Source: a virus. Taken from it: a stretch of DNA of 22,593 nt. A model generated the notes under the pieces. That model ran no database searches and was not told where the DNA came from. It was given only the letters and a program-made list of their open reading frames with translations. Each line of letters starts with the position of its first letter. Position 1 is the first letter of the stretch. The stretch is from IMG/VR virus record IMGVR_UViG_3300027985_000980, positions 1 through 22,593 of that record; one strand, 5' to 3'. The position numbers and the translations under genes are program-made. Shown here piece after piece: positions 6,927 through 13,394 of the stretch.

Positions 6927-8378
6927 CTACTCGGTTACGGCGTCTTCATCGCCCTCGGGGTTGTCTTCGTCCTCCCCTCCCAAGTCGAGAGGATCGCCTT
7001 CCTCTTCGACCGGCTTACGGGCCTCGATGAGTTTCATCTCGTCTTCGGCTTCGACTCCTGGAGGAAGGACTTCGCCCCTCTTGAGGTTGTAGACGAAGGT
7101 CTCCCAAGAGATGCCGCCGGCCTGGTAGGTTGAGAACAACGCGATAACTTCCTGCGCCGTTAAAGGCTCCGCCACGTAGTCGGTGTTGACTCCGACTGCA
7201 ACGTCGTCCGGGTTCCCGCCTTGCCACTCGACCCAGCGAGCAAGCGCCTTCTCGATGCCCTCCGCGACCGAGATAGCCATCGAAGCCAAGGACGCGGACT
7301 CCCCTGCTTGCCGGATCCTCGCAGTCTCAGCAGCCTCCACGCCTTTCCTCGGGGCCTCCAACATCCGAGCCCCAAGGATGGCCATCAACTGCTCTTTCTT
7401 CTCCAGCCGGGACTCCAAAGCTTGGAGGCCTTGCCCGGTGAACTCCAAGAAACCCGCCTTGGCGTTGACGTCGTCCGAGACCCAGGCCTTGGCAGAGCCG
7501 ATCGTGAAGACACTGTCAGTTGGGAAGCCGGCGATCCACGCAGTAGGCAGCGCAGTGAAGTGTGCTCCGTGCTCCAAGTCGGCGCTGGTACGGTAATGAG
7601 AGACGTTAACCTGTGCCAAGTCCAAGAGCGGAGGCTTCGCCATGGCCTCCTGCGGTCCGAACGGCGTAACGAAGGCGAACGGGATTTCTTTAAGAGGCTG
7701 TCCTCGGAAAGTCGGGAGGATGTCCTCGGTCTTCGTATAAACCGTCTGCTCTTTGCCGTCCTTCGTCGTGGCCGTCGCTTCCCAGATCTCAACCCGGTAG
7801 ATCTGACTCTCCTCGTCCAGCTTAAGCACCCGATACTGCGTCTTGGTCCCTTCCTCGAATTCGTCATTGCCCGGATCCGCTACTTCCTCCTCCAGGACAA
7901 CCATCGAAAGGAGGCGACGCCCGTTAACGACGATGTACTTCCAGTTGAGTATCCGCTCCGTCACATACCCCGCGAAGTAGGGGATGGCCTTCTCGGAAGG
8001 CCCCTCTGGCAAGTCAACCAGGATGCCGTAGCGCCCGACTAAGAGCACCTCGTCGAACACGTTACGAGAGAAAGTCCAGATGTTCATCCCGGACAAGTCA
8101 ACCGAGGAGAGGTTGTCTTTGAGGTTCTCCGGGATCTTGAACTCCGGATCCTTGCGGAAGACCAGGCCAACGAGCCCCTCCAAGGTCCGCGACATCGCGT
8201 TGTAGAAAAGCGCTCGGGCCTTGTAGGCGTTGTACTCGGCTTCATCCTGCCCGCTCAAGATGGGCAAGTAAAGCTGGCCTCGCTCCTTGATGAGGCGTTC
8301 TCCTTCGGCGCAATCGCGGCAGAGTTGCCAGTCTTTGGTCGCGGCGGTGTACGCTTCGTGCTTGGTGTCAACGGGCAT
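6927..8378 (-). CDS. Portal protein (DUF4055 family)
   Basis: This 483-residue protein starts MPVDTKHEAYTAATKDW. I use ATG 8378 because GGAGG lies 7 bases upstream; the frame is also open to a TTG at 8393, which overlaps the ribosome-binding site and is unlikely. It overlaps the large terminase end by 11 bases. The sequence matches DUF4055-type portals: an N-terminal segment with YLPILSGQDEAEYNAYKARA and a VGLVFRKDPEF turn, a middle VGRYGILVDLPEG segment, and a C-terminal half with LAQVNVSHYRTSADLEHGAHF and a helical SGMAISVAEGIE-like region. Portals form the dodecameric ring at one capsid vertex through which DNA is packaged and ejected. The C-terminus is strongly acidic. Confidence 0.92.
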   Translation of the reverse strand: MPVDTKHEAYTAATKDWQLCRDCAEGERLIKERGQLYLPILSGQDEAEYNAYKARALFYNAMSRTLEGLVGLVFRKDPEFKIPENLKDNLSSVDLSGMNIWTFSRNVFDEVLLVGRYGILVDLPEGPSEKAIPYFAGYVTERILNWKYIVVNGRRLLSMVVLEEEVADPGNDEFEEGTKTQYRVLKLDEESQIYRVEIWEATATTKDGKEQTVYTKTEDILPTFRGQPLKEIPFAFVTPFGPQEAMAKPPLLDLAQVNVSHYRTSADLEHGAHFTALPTAWIAGFPTDSVFTIGSAKAWVSDDVNAKAGFLEFTGQGLQALESRLEKKEQLMAILGARMLEAPRKGVEAAETARIRQAGESASLASMAISVAEGIEKALARWVEWQGGNPDDVAVGVNTDYVAEPLTAQEVIALFSTYQAGGISWETFVYNLKRGEVLPPGVEAEDEMKLIEARKPVEEEGDPLDLGGEDEDNPEGDEDAVTE

Positions 8379-9666
8379 AGGCTGTTCCTCCAAGTTGTAC
8401 GAGCTTGGGTTGCGCTCGGTGGAGCGGGAACAAGTACGCCACCGGGTACGTGGCCGCGTCCAACAAGTGAGTCATCGACTCTTGCTTCTTCATCTTCTCG
8501 TAAGTGTGTTGCTCCATGTAGCGGGCCAGCAGCTTACACTTGGGCGACATCGTCAGCGTCGGAGGCCCACCTTTAGGAGGGCACAGCTTCGCGTTCGTCG
8601 CGTTGTAACGGTCTCGCCTGCGCGGGTTCTCACTCTGGCACCGTATTGACAGGCCCGCTGCCTGAATGTAGTAGAAGTCGCTCTTGCCACCGGGCGAGGA
8701 AGAGTGCCGGCTCCGGCCCGTCGCGTCAGGGTAGACATTGCGGAGCCGCTCGCCGTACTTATCGCGCCAATATGAGCAAGCAAACTCGGTGTCGGCGTTG
8801 GGCAGCTCAACTTCGTCCATGAAGTGCAGGTGCTCCCCGCTCTTCCAGAAGACAAGCGAGGCCATTGGATTGACGTTGAAGTCCATGCCAATGTGCAGCT
8901 CGAAACCCGGGTCCTCTTCTTCTTTGATGTTGCGCTTCCGGTTGAACCCGTAATAGACTTGCCCCGTAGAGAGGTTGACGAACTGGCCCTCGATGTAGGC
9001 TAGGGCTAGTTTAGGGTCGTATCCGCGCTCCATTGTTTGGACATATTCTGGAGGGAGAGCCCGGTTCTCACGGGTTGAGGCTTGTACGAGGTCAAGGTCC
9101 CAACGTTCACGCTCGTCACCTTCGCAGATGTCATAGCCCCAGTTGAGTTCCTCCGGTGTTCCGGTGAGACCAATTTCTCTAACTCTTGCAATTGGGTCTC
9201 GAGTTCGCGCCACGATCTGCTCAAAGACTGCACGATCCTGTATGAACGGCTCATCAATATTGGAACTACCAACATTAGGTCCTTTGAGTGCTTCAGGATC
9301 TTGACCAGAACCAACCCAGATTGTACCAACACGACCCCGGTGCCGCAACGTAAACTCGAAGTCCGTCTTGTTGTACGAGAAAGAAACATTGCGCCCTCGT
9401 AGGTAAGCTTTGATCGTTGGAATGATCGTCCGCTTCGCCACTTTATACGAAGGGCTCACCCAAAGGTGTGGAGACGGCGCATTGTGTAGTGCTAGTGCTA
9501 TTGCCCGCTTCGCGCCGATGAGGGTCTTCCCACCTCCGTAGCCCGTAACTAGCGCCTTGATGAAGTGTTGCGACTCCCACCACTTGCGTTGGTGAGGCCA
9601 CATGCCCCCCTTCAGTATTTGGCCATCGACTCCGATGACCGGATTCTCTTTGCGCCAAAAACTCAT
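8368..9666 (-). CDS. terL: Terminase large subunit (packaging ATPase-nuclease)
   Basis: This 432-residue protein is the DNA packaging motor. The ATPase domain shows a Walker A motif GYGGGKT at residues 42-48 and a Walker B acidic pair in NIDEP (Asp138-Glu139), with a likely coupling motif LTGTPEE near 167-173. The nuclease domain shows three acidic positions expected for an RNase H-like fold: Asp262 in GMDFNVNP, Asp314 in YPDATG, and Asp403 in HLLDAATYP. The start ATG lies 1 base after the endolysin stop, with only a weak ribosome-binding sequence, so coupled translation is likely. Length is normal for compact phage terminases. Confidence 0.95.
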   Translation of the reverse strand: MSFWRKENPVIGVDGQILKGGMWPHQRKWWESQHFIKALVTGYGGGKTLIGAKRAIALALHNAPSPHLWVSPSYKVAKRTIIPTIKAYLRGRNVSFSYNKTDFEFTLRHRGRVGTIWVGSGQDPEALKGPNVGSSNIDEPFIQDRAVFEQIVARTRDPIARVREIGLTGTPEELNWGYDICEGDERERWDLDLVQASTRENRALPPEYVQTMERGYDPKLALAYIEGQFVNLSTGQVYYGFNRKRNIKEEEDPGFELHIGMDFNVNPMASLVFWKSGEHLHFMDEVELPNADTEFACSYWRDKYGERLRNVYPDATGRSRHSSSPGGKSDFYYIQAAGLSIRCQSENPRRRDRYNATNAKLCPPKGGPPTLTMSPKCKLLARYMEQHTYEKMKKQESMTHLLDAATYPVAYLFPLHRAQPKLVQLGGTAYAR

Positions 9667-9667
9667 G

Positions 9668-10171
9668 TCAGCACATGCACTCTAAACGGTTGAGCCAACC
9701 GGCGAGGTAGTGAGGCTGGCCCTTGGAGGCGTAGCGCCAAACCATACAAGCCTTGAAGGCAACTCGAAGAGCCGCCGGATGCCGGTAGGTGTTGATTGCG
9801 CCTTGAGAGATCGGGCCTAAGACCCCGTCCACCTTTAATCGGAAGGGCTTGAGGAGCAAGTTGACAGCTTCTTGCACTGCGAAGTTCGCGTCGTCCGCTC
9901 CCGCGTTGCCGCAGCAATTGAAGAGCAAGCAGGCCAACTTGTTGTCGGTGATCTTGTCGTAGTGGTAGCGCTTCCAGACCGTCTTGTACAAATAGCGGGT
10001 CGCCTTCTCTAGGTTGAGCACGGCCCACTCCTCGTCGGTCCCCTCGAACCAGCGCTGGGCGATGCCCCACTTTGTCTCTCCACCTGCGTCCCGTGGATCG
10101 TTCGCGTACTCTTTCTCGAAGTCGATCCAGGTGTGAAAGGCCAAAGAATAGGCATCGCCCAGCTCGGTCAT
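9668..10171 (-). CDS. Endolysin, GH108-type N-acetylmuramidase
   Basis: This 167-residue protein matches the glycoside hydrolase 108 lysozyme family with its C-terminal peptidoglycan-binding segment. Residues 19-37 include EKEYANDPRDAGGETKWG, corresponding to the family EGGYxNDPxDxGGETKxGI signature; Glu19 is the likely catalytic acid, although the two glycines after it are replaced by Lys-Glu. A later LKVDGVLGPISQGAIN segment is the usual peptidoglycan-binding helix-turn. It cuts the glycan backbone of the cell wall at the end of infection. There is no signal peptide or membrane segment, so it needs a holin to reach the wall. It overlaps the preceding small membrane gene by 4 bases (ATGA). 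GH108 endolysins are mostly found with Gram-negative hosts. Confidence 0.92.
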   Translation of the reverse strand: MTELGDAYSLAFHTWIDFEKEYANDPRDAGGETKWGIAQRWFEGTDEEWAVLNLEKATRYLYKTVWKRYHYDKITDNKLACLLFNCCGNAGADDANFAVQEAVNLLLKPFRLKVDGVLGPISQGAINTYRHPAALRVAFKACMVWRYASKGQPHYLAGWLNRLECMC

Positions 10172-10329
10172 CTCTTGTTCCCCTTGTGGTTGCGGTCGCC
10201 GTACTCGCGTCGCGCCTGCCGGAAGCCGTCCACGATGATCAATCCGACAAGGAGGCAGAGCACGAAGACAAGTACACCCTTGCCGAAGGGAGTCATTGTG
10301 ATTGTGTCGATCGTATCGAAAATCTCCAT
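10168..10329 (-). CDS. Small single-span membrane protein, holin or spanin candidate
   Basis: This 53-residue protein begins MEIFDTIDTITM; I use ATG 10329, which directly follows the previous stop, rather than a longer upstream frame. Residues 16-34 form one hydrophobic span (GKGVLVFVLCLLVGLIIVD), followed by a basic tail rich in Arg, Lys and His. It lies immediately before the endolysin with a 4-base overlap, the classical place for a holin or pinholin. An inner-membrane spanin is less likely because no coiled coil follows the span. Confidence 0.75.
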   Translation of the reverse strand: MEIFDTIDTITMTPFGKGVLVFVLCLLVGLIIVDGFRQARREYGDRNHKGNKR

Positions 10330-10333
10330 CGTC

Positions 10334-10561
10334 TCACCCAGGGACCGACGCGCCGAACGTGCTCTTTTCGGCCGGAGCTTCCGGCTGCGCGATCTCTTTG
10401 TTGAAACACTCCACCGTGATGTTGCCTCCGCCAAGGTGCCCGTACTCCGAGTTGTAGGGCATCGAGTGGATCGTGTCCCTGGCGCCTGTGATTACAGCCG
10501 GGTCGCTGCAGCGGGGAGCCTTGAGGCACCCGTCGCAAGGAAGGAAAAGACCGTAAGACAT
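10334..10561 (-). CDS. Conserved-looking Cys-containing phage protein, unknown function
   Basis: This 75-residue protein has Cys9, Cys12 and Cys18 near its N-terminus (LPCDGCLKAPRC), then IHSMPYNSEYGHLGGGNITVEC. That combination of a CxxC-type pair, an Ile-His step and a GHLGGGNI turn recurs in small phage proteins found near lysis genes, but I know of no assigned function. It may bind a metal. The Pro/Ala-rich C-terminus looks disordered. AGGAG lies 7 bases before the start and is part of a short palindrome. Confidence 0.75.
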   Translation of the reverse strand: MSYGLFLPCDGCLKAPRCSDPAVITGARDTIHSMPYNSEYGHLGGGNITVECFNKEIAQPEAPAEKSTFGASVPG

Positions 10562-10569
10562 GTCGCGCT

Positions 10570-10581
10570 CCTAGTGCTAGG
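10570..10581. repeat. Short inverted repeat overlapping a ribosome-binding site
   Basis: CCTAG and CTAGG flank a 2-base centre. One arm overlaps the AGGAG ribosome-binding site of the gene at 10334-10561. A 5-bp stem with so small a loop is weak, so an effect on translation is possible but uncertain. Confidence 0.35.
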
Positions 10582-10608
10582 GTTTCGGTGAAAGGATCAG
10601 CCGGTAGA

Positions 10609-11208
10609 CTACTGCCCCGACGACGGTACGAGTTCCGGACCCAACATGGGTCCAGGCAGAGTCTTTGTAAACTCGAAAGGGGTCGGGTCGGAACGCCCCC
10701 AGACGTTCTCAGTGTAGCCCTCAACCTTGTAGACTCCTTCCGTTGTCACCAATTCGGCCAGGTCTACGTAGCGGTAGTCGTCGGTGAACTCCGAATCTTG
10801 GAATTGGAGCGGGACTTCGGAGGTCGTCCCCTTTGGCGTGAACGACTTCCACACAACGATGTACTTCGTAACCCCGTCTTCCACCGGTGCCTGCTTGCAG
10901 GTGAGGAAAGGAGCCGCCATCGCAGTGGTAGCGAAGGGGAGGAGGAAGGCCAGCAGGATGAGCAGCCGGGTTACGGCGGCCTGCGCTCGAAGAGGCGCGG
11001 TCTTGATGTAGTTGTACCCGCCGTCCATGCCGGCTCCAACAGCCGAGGCCAACAGGAGGTCCACACCTGCCGTGTCCCACTGAACGCCGGAGAAGCTGCC
11101 CGTTGTTCGAAGGATGTTGAGAAACGTCGGGACGCCCGCTACAAGTACTCCTCGTAGCGCCTTCCCACCAAGGGTCTTCCAACTGAACTGCTGCTGTTTT
11201 TCGGCCAT
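10609..11208 (-). CDS. Holin-like membrane protein fused to a secreted fibronectin-like domain
   Basis: I use ATG 11208, preceded by AAAGGAG, giving 199 residues; the frame is open further upstream, but that extension crosses a terminator. Residues 19-33 and 49-62 are moderately hydrophobic. Residues 82-98 are strongly hydrophobic and end in an ATTAMA-AP step that looks like a signal peptidase site. The remainder (residues 104-182) is beta-rich and ends in GYTENVWGRSDPTPFEF, a pattern seen in fibronectin type III-like phage domains. The whole would place an Fn3-like domain outside the inner membrane. Its position at the head of the lysis-like cassette suggests a holin or holin-associated role. 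A structural or adhesion role for the exported domain is equally possible. I find no internal ribosome-binding site that would split it into two genes. Confidence 0.6.
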   Translation of the reverse strand: MAEKQQQFSWKTLGGKALRGVLVAGVPTFLNILRTTGSFSGVQWDTAGVDLLLASAVGAGMDGGYNYIKTAPLRAQAAVTRLLILLAFLLPFATTAMAAPFLTCKQAPVEDGVTKYIVVWKSFTPKGTTSEVPLQFQDSEFTDDYRYVDLAELVTTEGVYKVEGYTENVWGRSDPTPFEFTKTLPGPMLGPELVPSSGQ

Positions 11209-11242
11209 GTTGTCTCCTTTCTGGAGTGAGGGCCGGTTGATG

Positions 11243-11275
11243 GAAAAAGGAAGCCCGTCGGGAGGACAACGGGCT
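11243..11275 (-). terminator. Rho-independent terminator after the small terminase gene
   Basis: On the minus strand a 7-bp stem (AGCCCGT at 11275-11269 with ACGGGCT at 11258-11252) encloses a 10-base loop and is followed by a T-rich tail with five T's in a row. It lies about 45 bases after the terS stop and ends about 35 bases before the holin-like gene start. The tail resembles that of the terminator at 1651-1684. Confidence 0.75.
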
Positions 11276-11320
11276 CCAAAGGTGCCGTTCCCGGACAAGA
11301 ACGGCGTGGGATGACTCCTT

Positions 11321-11980
11321 CTACAAGTAGGACTCGTCGACGTCAACCGGGGTGTTCTCTTCGGAGATCCGGTCGCCCCACTCATCAGGCCTGCGCTTGC
11401 TCAGCCAGTGTATCGCGGCTTTGGTGTCCGGGGCGACTCTCTCTTTGCGGACCTTGGTCTTGGTCTTGATGCCCATCTCGTACTCGTCTTCGACCTGGTA
11501 CCTGGTGAACCCCCGTGCACGCTGCAAGAGGGACGTAGTTACTTGCGTGTCCAATAAAGAGCGCCCAGCTTCTCGCGCCATCCTTAACTCGGGTAGGTCC
11601 GCTTGCCAGTTCACCCAGGTCTTACGCGGCAAGCCGAGGATCGAAGCAACCTCTTGGTCCGAAAGGCCGAAAGCGTAGTACTTGACCAGCTGTTCGATTG
11701 TGATGCCCCGCTTGATCAGCCGGCCTCTTAGGTTCTGGCGGTCCCGCTCTCGTGCTGCGACTGCCTCGTCTACTTCTTCGACCGTTGGGAGCTGCGACAA
11801 GTCAACGTAGCGCTCGTCCCAGGCGGGCAGTTCCAAGCCCCTCAGCCATTGCGGCAGGCCCTCCTCGTCGTACAATGGGGCGGTCGCCTGCTGCTTGGCT
11901 TCTTGAATGTCCCGCTTGTTCTCTTCGCGCTTCTCCAGGCTCTTGCTGGTGCGCTTCTTCTTGCGGCTTTTCACTTTCAT
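11321..11980 (-). CDS. terS: Terminase small subunit
   Basis: This 219-residue protein recognises phage DNA and hands it to the large terminase. The N-terminus is very basic (KVKSRKKKRTSKSLEKREENK). A helix-turn-helix lies around GLSDQEVASILGLPRKTWVNW (about residues 105-125). The C-terminal part shows the small-terminase pattern: LLQRARGFTRYQVEDEYE, then VAPDTKAAIHWLSKRRPDEWGDR, in which a Pro-Asp-x-x-Ala-x-x-x-Trp-Leu-x-x-Arg block and WxDR are typical. It is separated from terL by four lysis-type genes. A GGAG lies about 9 bases before ATG 11980, and a large hairpin element lies just upstream. Confidence 0.88.
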   Translation of the reverse strand: MKVKSRKKKRTSKSLEKREENKRDIQEAKQQATAPLYDEEGLPQWLRGLELPAWDERYVDLSQLPTVEEVDEAVAARERDRQNLRGRLIKRGITIEQLVKYYAFGLSDQEVASILGLPRKTWVNWQADLPELRMAREAGRSLLDTQVTTSLLQRARGFTRYQVEDEYEMGIKTKTKVRKERVAPDTKAAIHWLSKRRPDEWGDRISEENTPVDVDESYL

Positions 11981-12010
11981 AGGCAGTGCTCCGCGCTGCG
12001 CATCGAAGGA

Positions 12011-12098
12011 AAAAGAGAAGAGCGGGAGGGACGCTAGAGAGGCCTGGAGCGAGGGCGCGATCCCGCTCGGCCAATCCTAGGTCTGGCTCCCGCTCTTC
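12011..12098 (-). terminator. Large structured hairpin with T-tail before terS
   Basis: A perfect 12-bp inverted repeat (arms 12017-12028 and 12087-12098) encloses 58 bases that fold further: GGCC at 12041-12044 pairs with 12069-12072, and GAGCG at 12047-12051 pairs with CGCTC at 12064-12068. On the minus strand the long stem is followed by TCTTTTTCC. The outer stem plus T-run fits a terminator for the early transcript. The internal folding is more than a terminator needs, so a structured RNA or a processing element upstream of terS is also possible. Confidence 0.65.
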
Positions 12099-12120
12099 AG
12101 CCCGCAATTGGGGTGCGGCT
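12099..12120 (-). repeat. Second hairpin beside the large structured element
   Basis: CCGCA at 12102-12106 and TGCGG at 12114-12118 form a 5-bp stem with a 7-base loop, extended by two more pairs if one C bulges. It directly abuts the 12-bp hairpin and lies 15 bases after the stop of the helix-turn-helix gene. Confidence 0.5.
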
Positions 12121-12135
12121 TGCGAGTTTCCTTGC

Positions 12136-12429
12136 TTAGTCCTTGAAATCGATGCCGTTTTTGCTGCAGTACAAGAGTACTTTATGCCTGATTCTTAACT
12201 TTTTAGCCAAACCGCGAACACAATTTGATTCGAAAAGGAGGGATAGAAGTAGAGGAAGGTGGGCCTTGTATAGAAATGGGGACTTCTGATTCCATACAGG
12301 GAGTTTGATATCGCCAGCACTGAGCCAGCGACGTAAGGTGAGGGAAGAGACGCCGAGCGCCGTTGCTATCTGAGCGTACCCCACCCAGATTTCAGCTCGG
12401 GACACTCGGCGTCCAAGGTGGCGGGACAT
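12136..12429 (-). CDS. Helix-turn-helix DNA-binding protein
   Basis: This 97-residue protein has a clear DNA-binding segment at residues 18-39, GYAQIATALGVSSLTLRRWLS, in the style of MerR/excisionase or phage winged helix proteins, followed by an AGDIKLPV wing-like turn. The rest (SPFLYKAHLPLLLSLLF and a Lys/Arg-rich tail) is not recognisable. It is the last gene before the structured element at 12011-12120 and the packaging genes, so it could act as a regulator at the early-late boundary. Its 3' half is noticeably more AT-rich than its neighbours. The ribosome-binding site is weak, and the start lies 1 base after the previous stop. Confidence 0.7.
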   Translation of the reverse strand: MSRHLGRRVSRAEIWVGYAQIATALGVSSLTLRRWLSAGDIKLPVWNQKSPFLYKAHLPLLLSLLFESNCVRGLAKKLRIRHKVLLYCSKNGIDFKD

Positions 12430-12430
12430 A

Positions 12431-12622
12431 CTACCGATCGGAGCAGAGAGTGAGGGAAGTAACGGCCTTGTCGAGCTCCTTCAGATCGATGTTGTAGCGT
12501 CGGCCCGCAATGAACAGGGTGCAGTCGCGAGAGCCGGGGATGGAGGACAAGATCACGCGACTCGGCACGGAGCTGCCGTCTTCAACGGCGTCGAACTTGG
12601 CTTGCACTTCGAGAGGGGGCAT
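12431..12622 (-). CDS. Small hypothetical protein
   Basis: This 63-residue protein is not one I recognise. It contains CTLFIAGRRYNIDLKELDKAV, a beta-hairpin and helix pattern, and two Cys residues. AGGAG lies 6-7 bases before ATG 12622, and the gene follows the coiled-coil gene after 3 bases, so it is part of the same transcript. Confidence 0.65.
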   Translation of the reverse strand: MPPLEVQAKFDAVEDGSSVPSRVILSSIPGSRDCTLFIAGRRYNIDLKELDKAVTSLTLCSDR

Positions 12623-12625
12623 GGC

Positions 12626-12826
12626 TCAACTCCTGGAGAAAGGATCGGCGTCATAGACGACCAGGCTCAGGTAGTCGTGCGCTCCTTTGTGGTTGTACTG
12701 CTTGACGATCTCGGCCTTGGCTTTCAATCCCAACTCTTCAAGGCGCGGAAGGAGCTGGTTGATCTGGCCTTGCAACTCGGCGATCTTCTTTCGGGCGTCT
12801 TGCCTGTCTACGTCGCGTTGGTCCAT
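12626..12826 (-). CDS. Small coiled-coil protein
   Basis: This 66-residue protein has a predicted coiled coil at residues 10-45 (ARKKIAELQGQINQLLPRLEEL and on), followed by a short beta-like end, HDYLSLVVYDADPFSRS. GAGGAG lies about 9 bases before ATG 12826, which overlaps the preceding stop by 1 base. No function can be assigned. Confidence 0.7.
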   Translation of the reverse strand: MDQRDVDRQDARKKIAELQGQINQLLPRLEELGLKAKAEIVKQYNHKGAHDYLSLVVYDADPFSRS

Positions 12827-13089
12827 CAGTGCAGCTCCTCGCAGTTGCAGAGGGGTCGCATCTCTGCGATCCTCGTGTTACAGTTGTGGTGATGGTGCGG
12901 GAGTAGCGACTCACAAGCGTCGCCCCACGAAGCGTAGACTCGGCCTCGGGGCACGCGCACCGCATCACACTTCGAACATCCCCAGTAGCCGTCCGTCGGG
13001 TAGTTCTTGATCCAGAAGCCTCCCTCCTCGCACTTCTTGTGTGGTTCGTCGCTCGGGACTCTCAGCTGTTTGATCCTCGCGTCGTTCAA
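12826..13089 (-). CDS. Cys/His-rich miniprotein, probable TTG start
   Basis: The frame is open from 13176, but I place the start at TTG 13089, where AAGGAG/GAGGAG lies 7-8 bases upstream. That gives 87 residues with Cys20, a Cys38-x-x-Cys41 pair in GYWGCSKCDAV, Cys59, a run of four histidines followed by Cys70, and Cys81/Cys83. The pattern suggests metal binding. Most of the gene's 5' part overlaps the end of the zinc-ribbon gene at 12965-13192 in another frame. The alternative is that the two frames are joined by a frameshift into a single larger zinc-ribbon protein. Confidence 0.55.
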   Translation of the reverse strand: MNDARIKQLRVPSDEPHKKCEEGGFWIKNYPTDGYWGCSKCDAVRVPRGRVYASWGDACESLLPHHHHNCNTRIAEMRPLCNCEELH

Positions 13090-13192
13090 TTGCTTGCTCC
13101 TCTCCTTGCCAACCGCAGACGATACACAGGAGACTAGGTGCGTCAGTGTCGTGCTGCGATTCAACAAACCCGCCACAGTTAGGGCATGACAT
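12965..13192 (-). CDS. Zinc-ribbon miniprotein
   Basis: This 75-residue protein has a clean four-Cys zinc ribbon: Cys3-x-x-Cys6 and Cys23-x-x-Cys26 (MSCPNCGGF ... LLCIVCGWQ). I use ATG 13192, with AGGAGG about 10 bases upstream, rather than an upstream start that would overlap the previous gene far more. The part after residue 35 is low in structure and overlaps the next gene in another frame, so the true C-terminus is uncertain. Such ribbons in phages are often DNA- or protein-binding modules. Confidence 0.55.
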   Translation of the reverse strand: MSCPNCGGFVESQHDTDAPSLLCIVCGWQGEEQAIERREDQTAESPERRTTQEVRGGRLLDQELPDGRLLGMFEV

Positions 13193-13394
13193 CTTCGGGT
13201 TTCCTCCTCTCGCCTTGGCGACGTTCTTGTACCGGCTTTTGTCCCAGGGTGCAGCCGGCAACGTGGATGGTTGTACGGCGTTCATCGATGTCGTAGGTGT
13301 AGTGCTCTTCTCCTTCCTCCTTAGGCTTCCAGTGTTGGCAGTTCGGGCAGGTCAACCGCGCCTTGATCTCTTCCAACGTCAAAGTCTCGCTCAT
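13179..13394 (-). CDS. Zinc-finger-like miniprotein (CxxC...HxxxC)
   Basis: This 71-residue protein starts at ATG 13394, chosen for the GGAGG about 6 bases upstream. Cys16-x-x-Cys19 in TCPNCQHW and His44-x3-Cys48 in IHVAGC could bind one zinc. The N-terminus, MSETLTLEEIKARL, is helical and the C-terminus is Arg/Glu-rich. It overlaps the next zinc-ribbon gene by 14 bases. Confidence 0.7.
   Translation of the reverse strand: MSETLTLEEIKARLTCPNCQHWKPKEEGEEHYTYDIDERRTTIHVAGCTLGQKPVQERRQGERRKPEDVMP

Noticed and set aside
7221-8042. 273-residue plus-strand open frame opposite the portal gene
   Set aside because: Antisense to a clear portal protein, with low-complexity Arg/Leu-rich composition.
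12965-13285. Longer zinc-ribbon start at 13285
   Set aside because: It would overlap the previous gene by over 100 bases; ATG 13192 has a better-placed AGGAGG.
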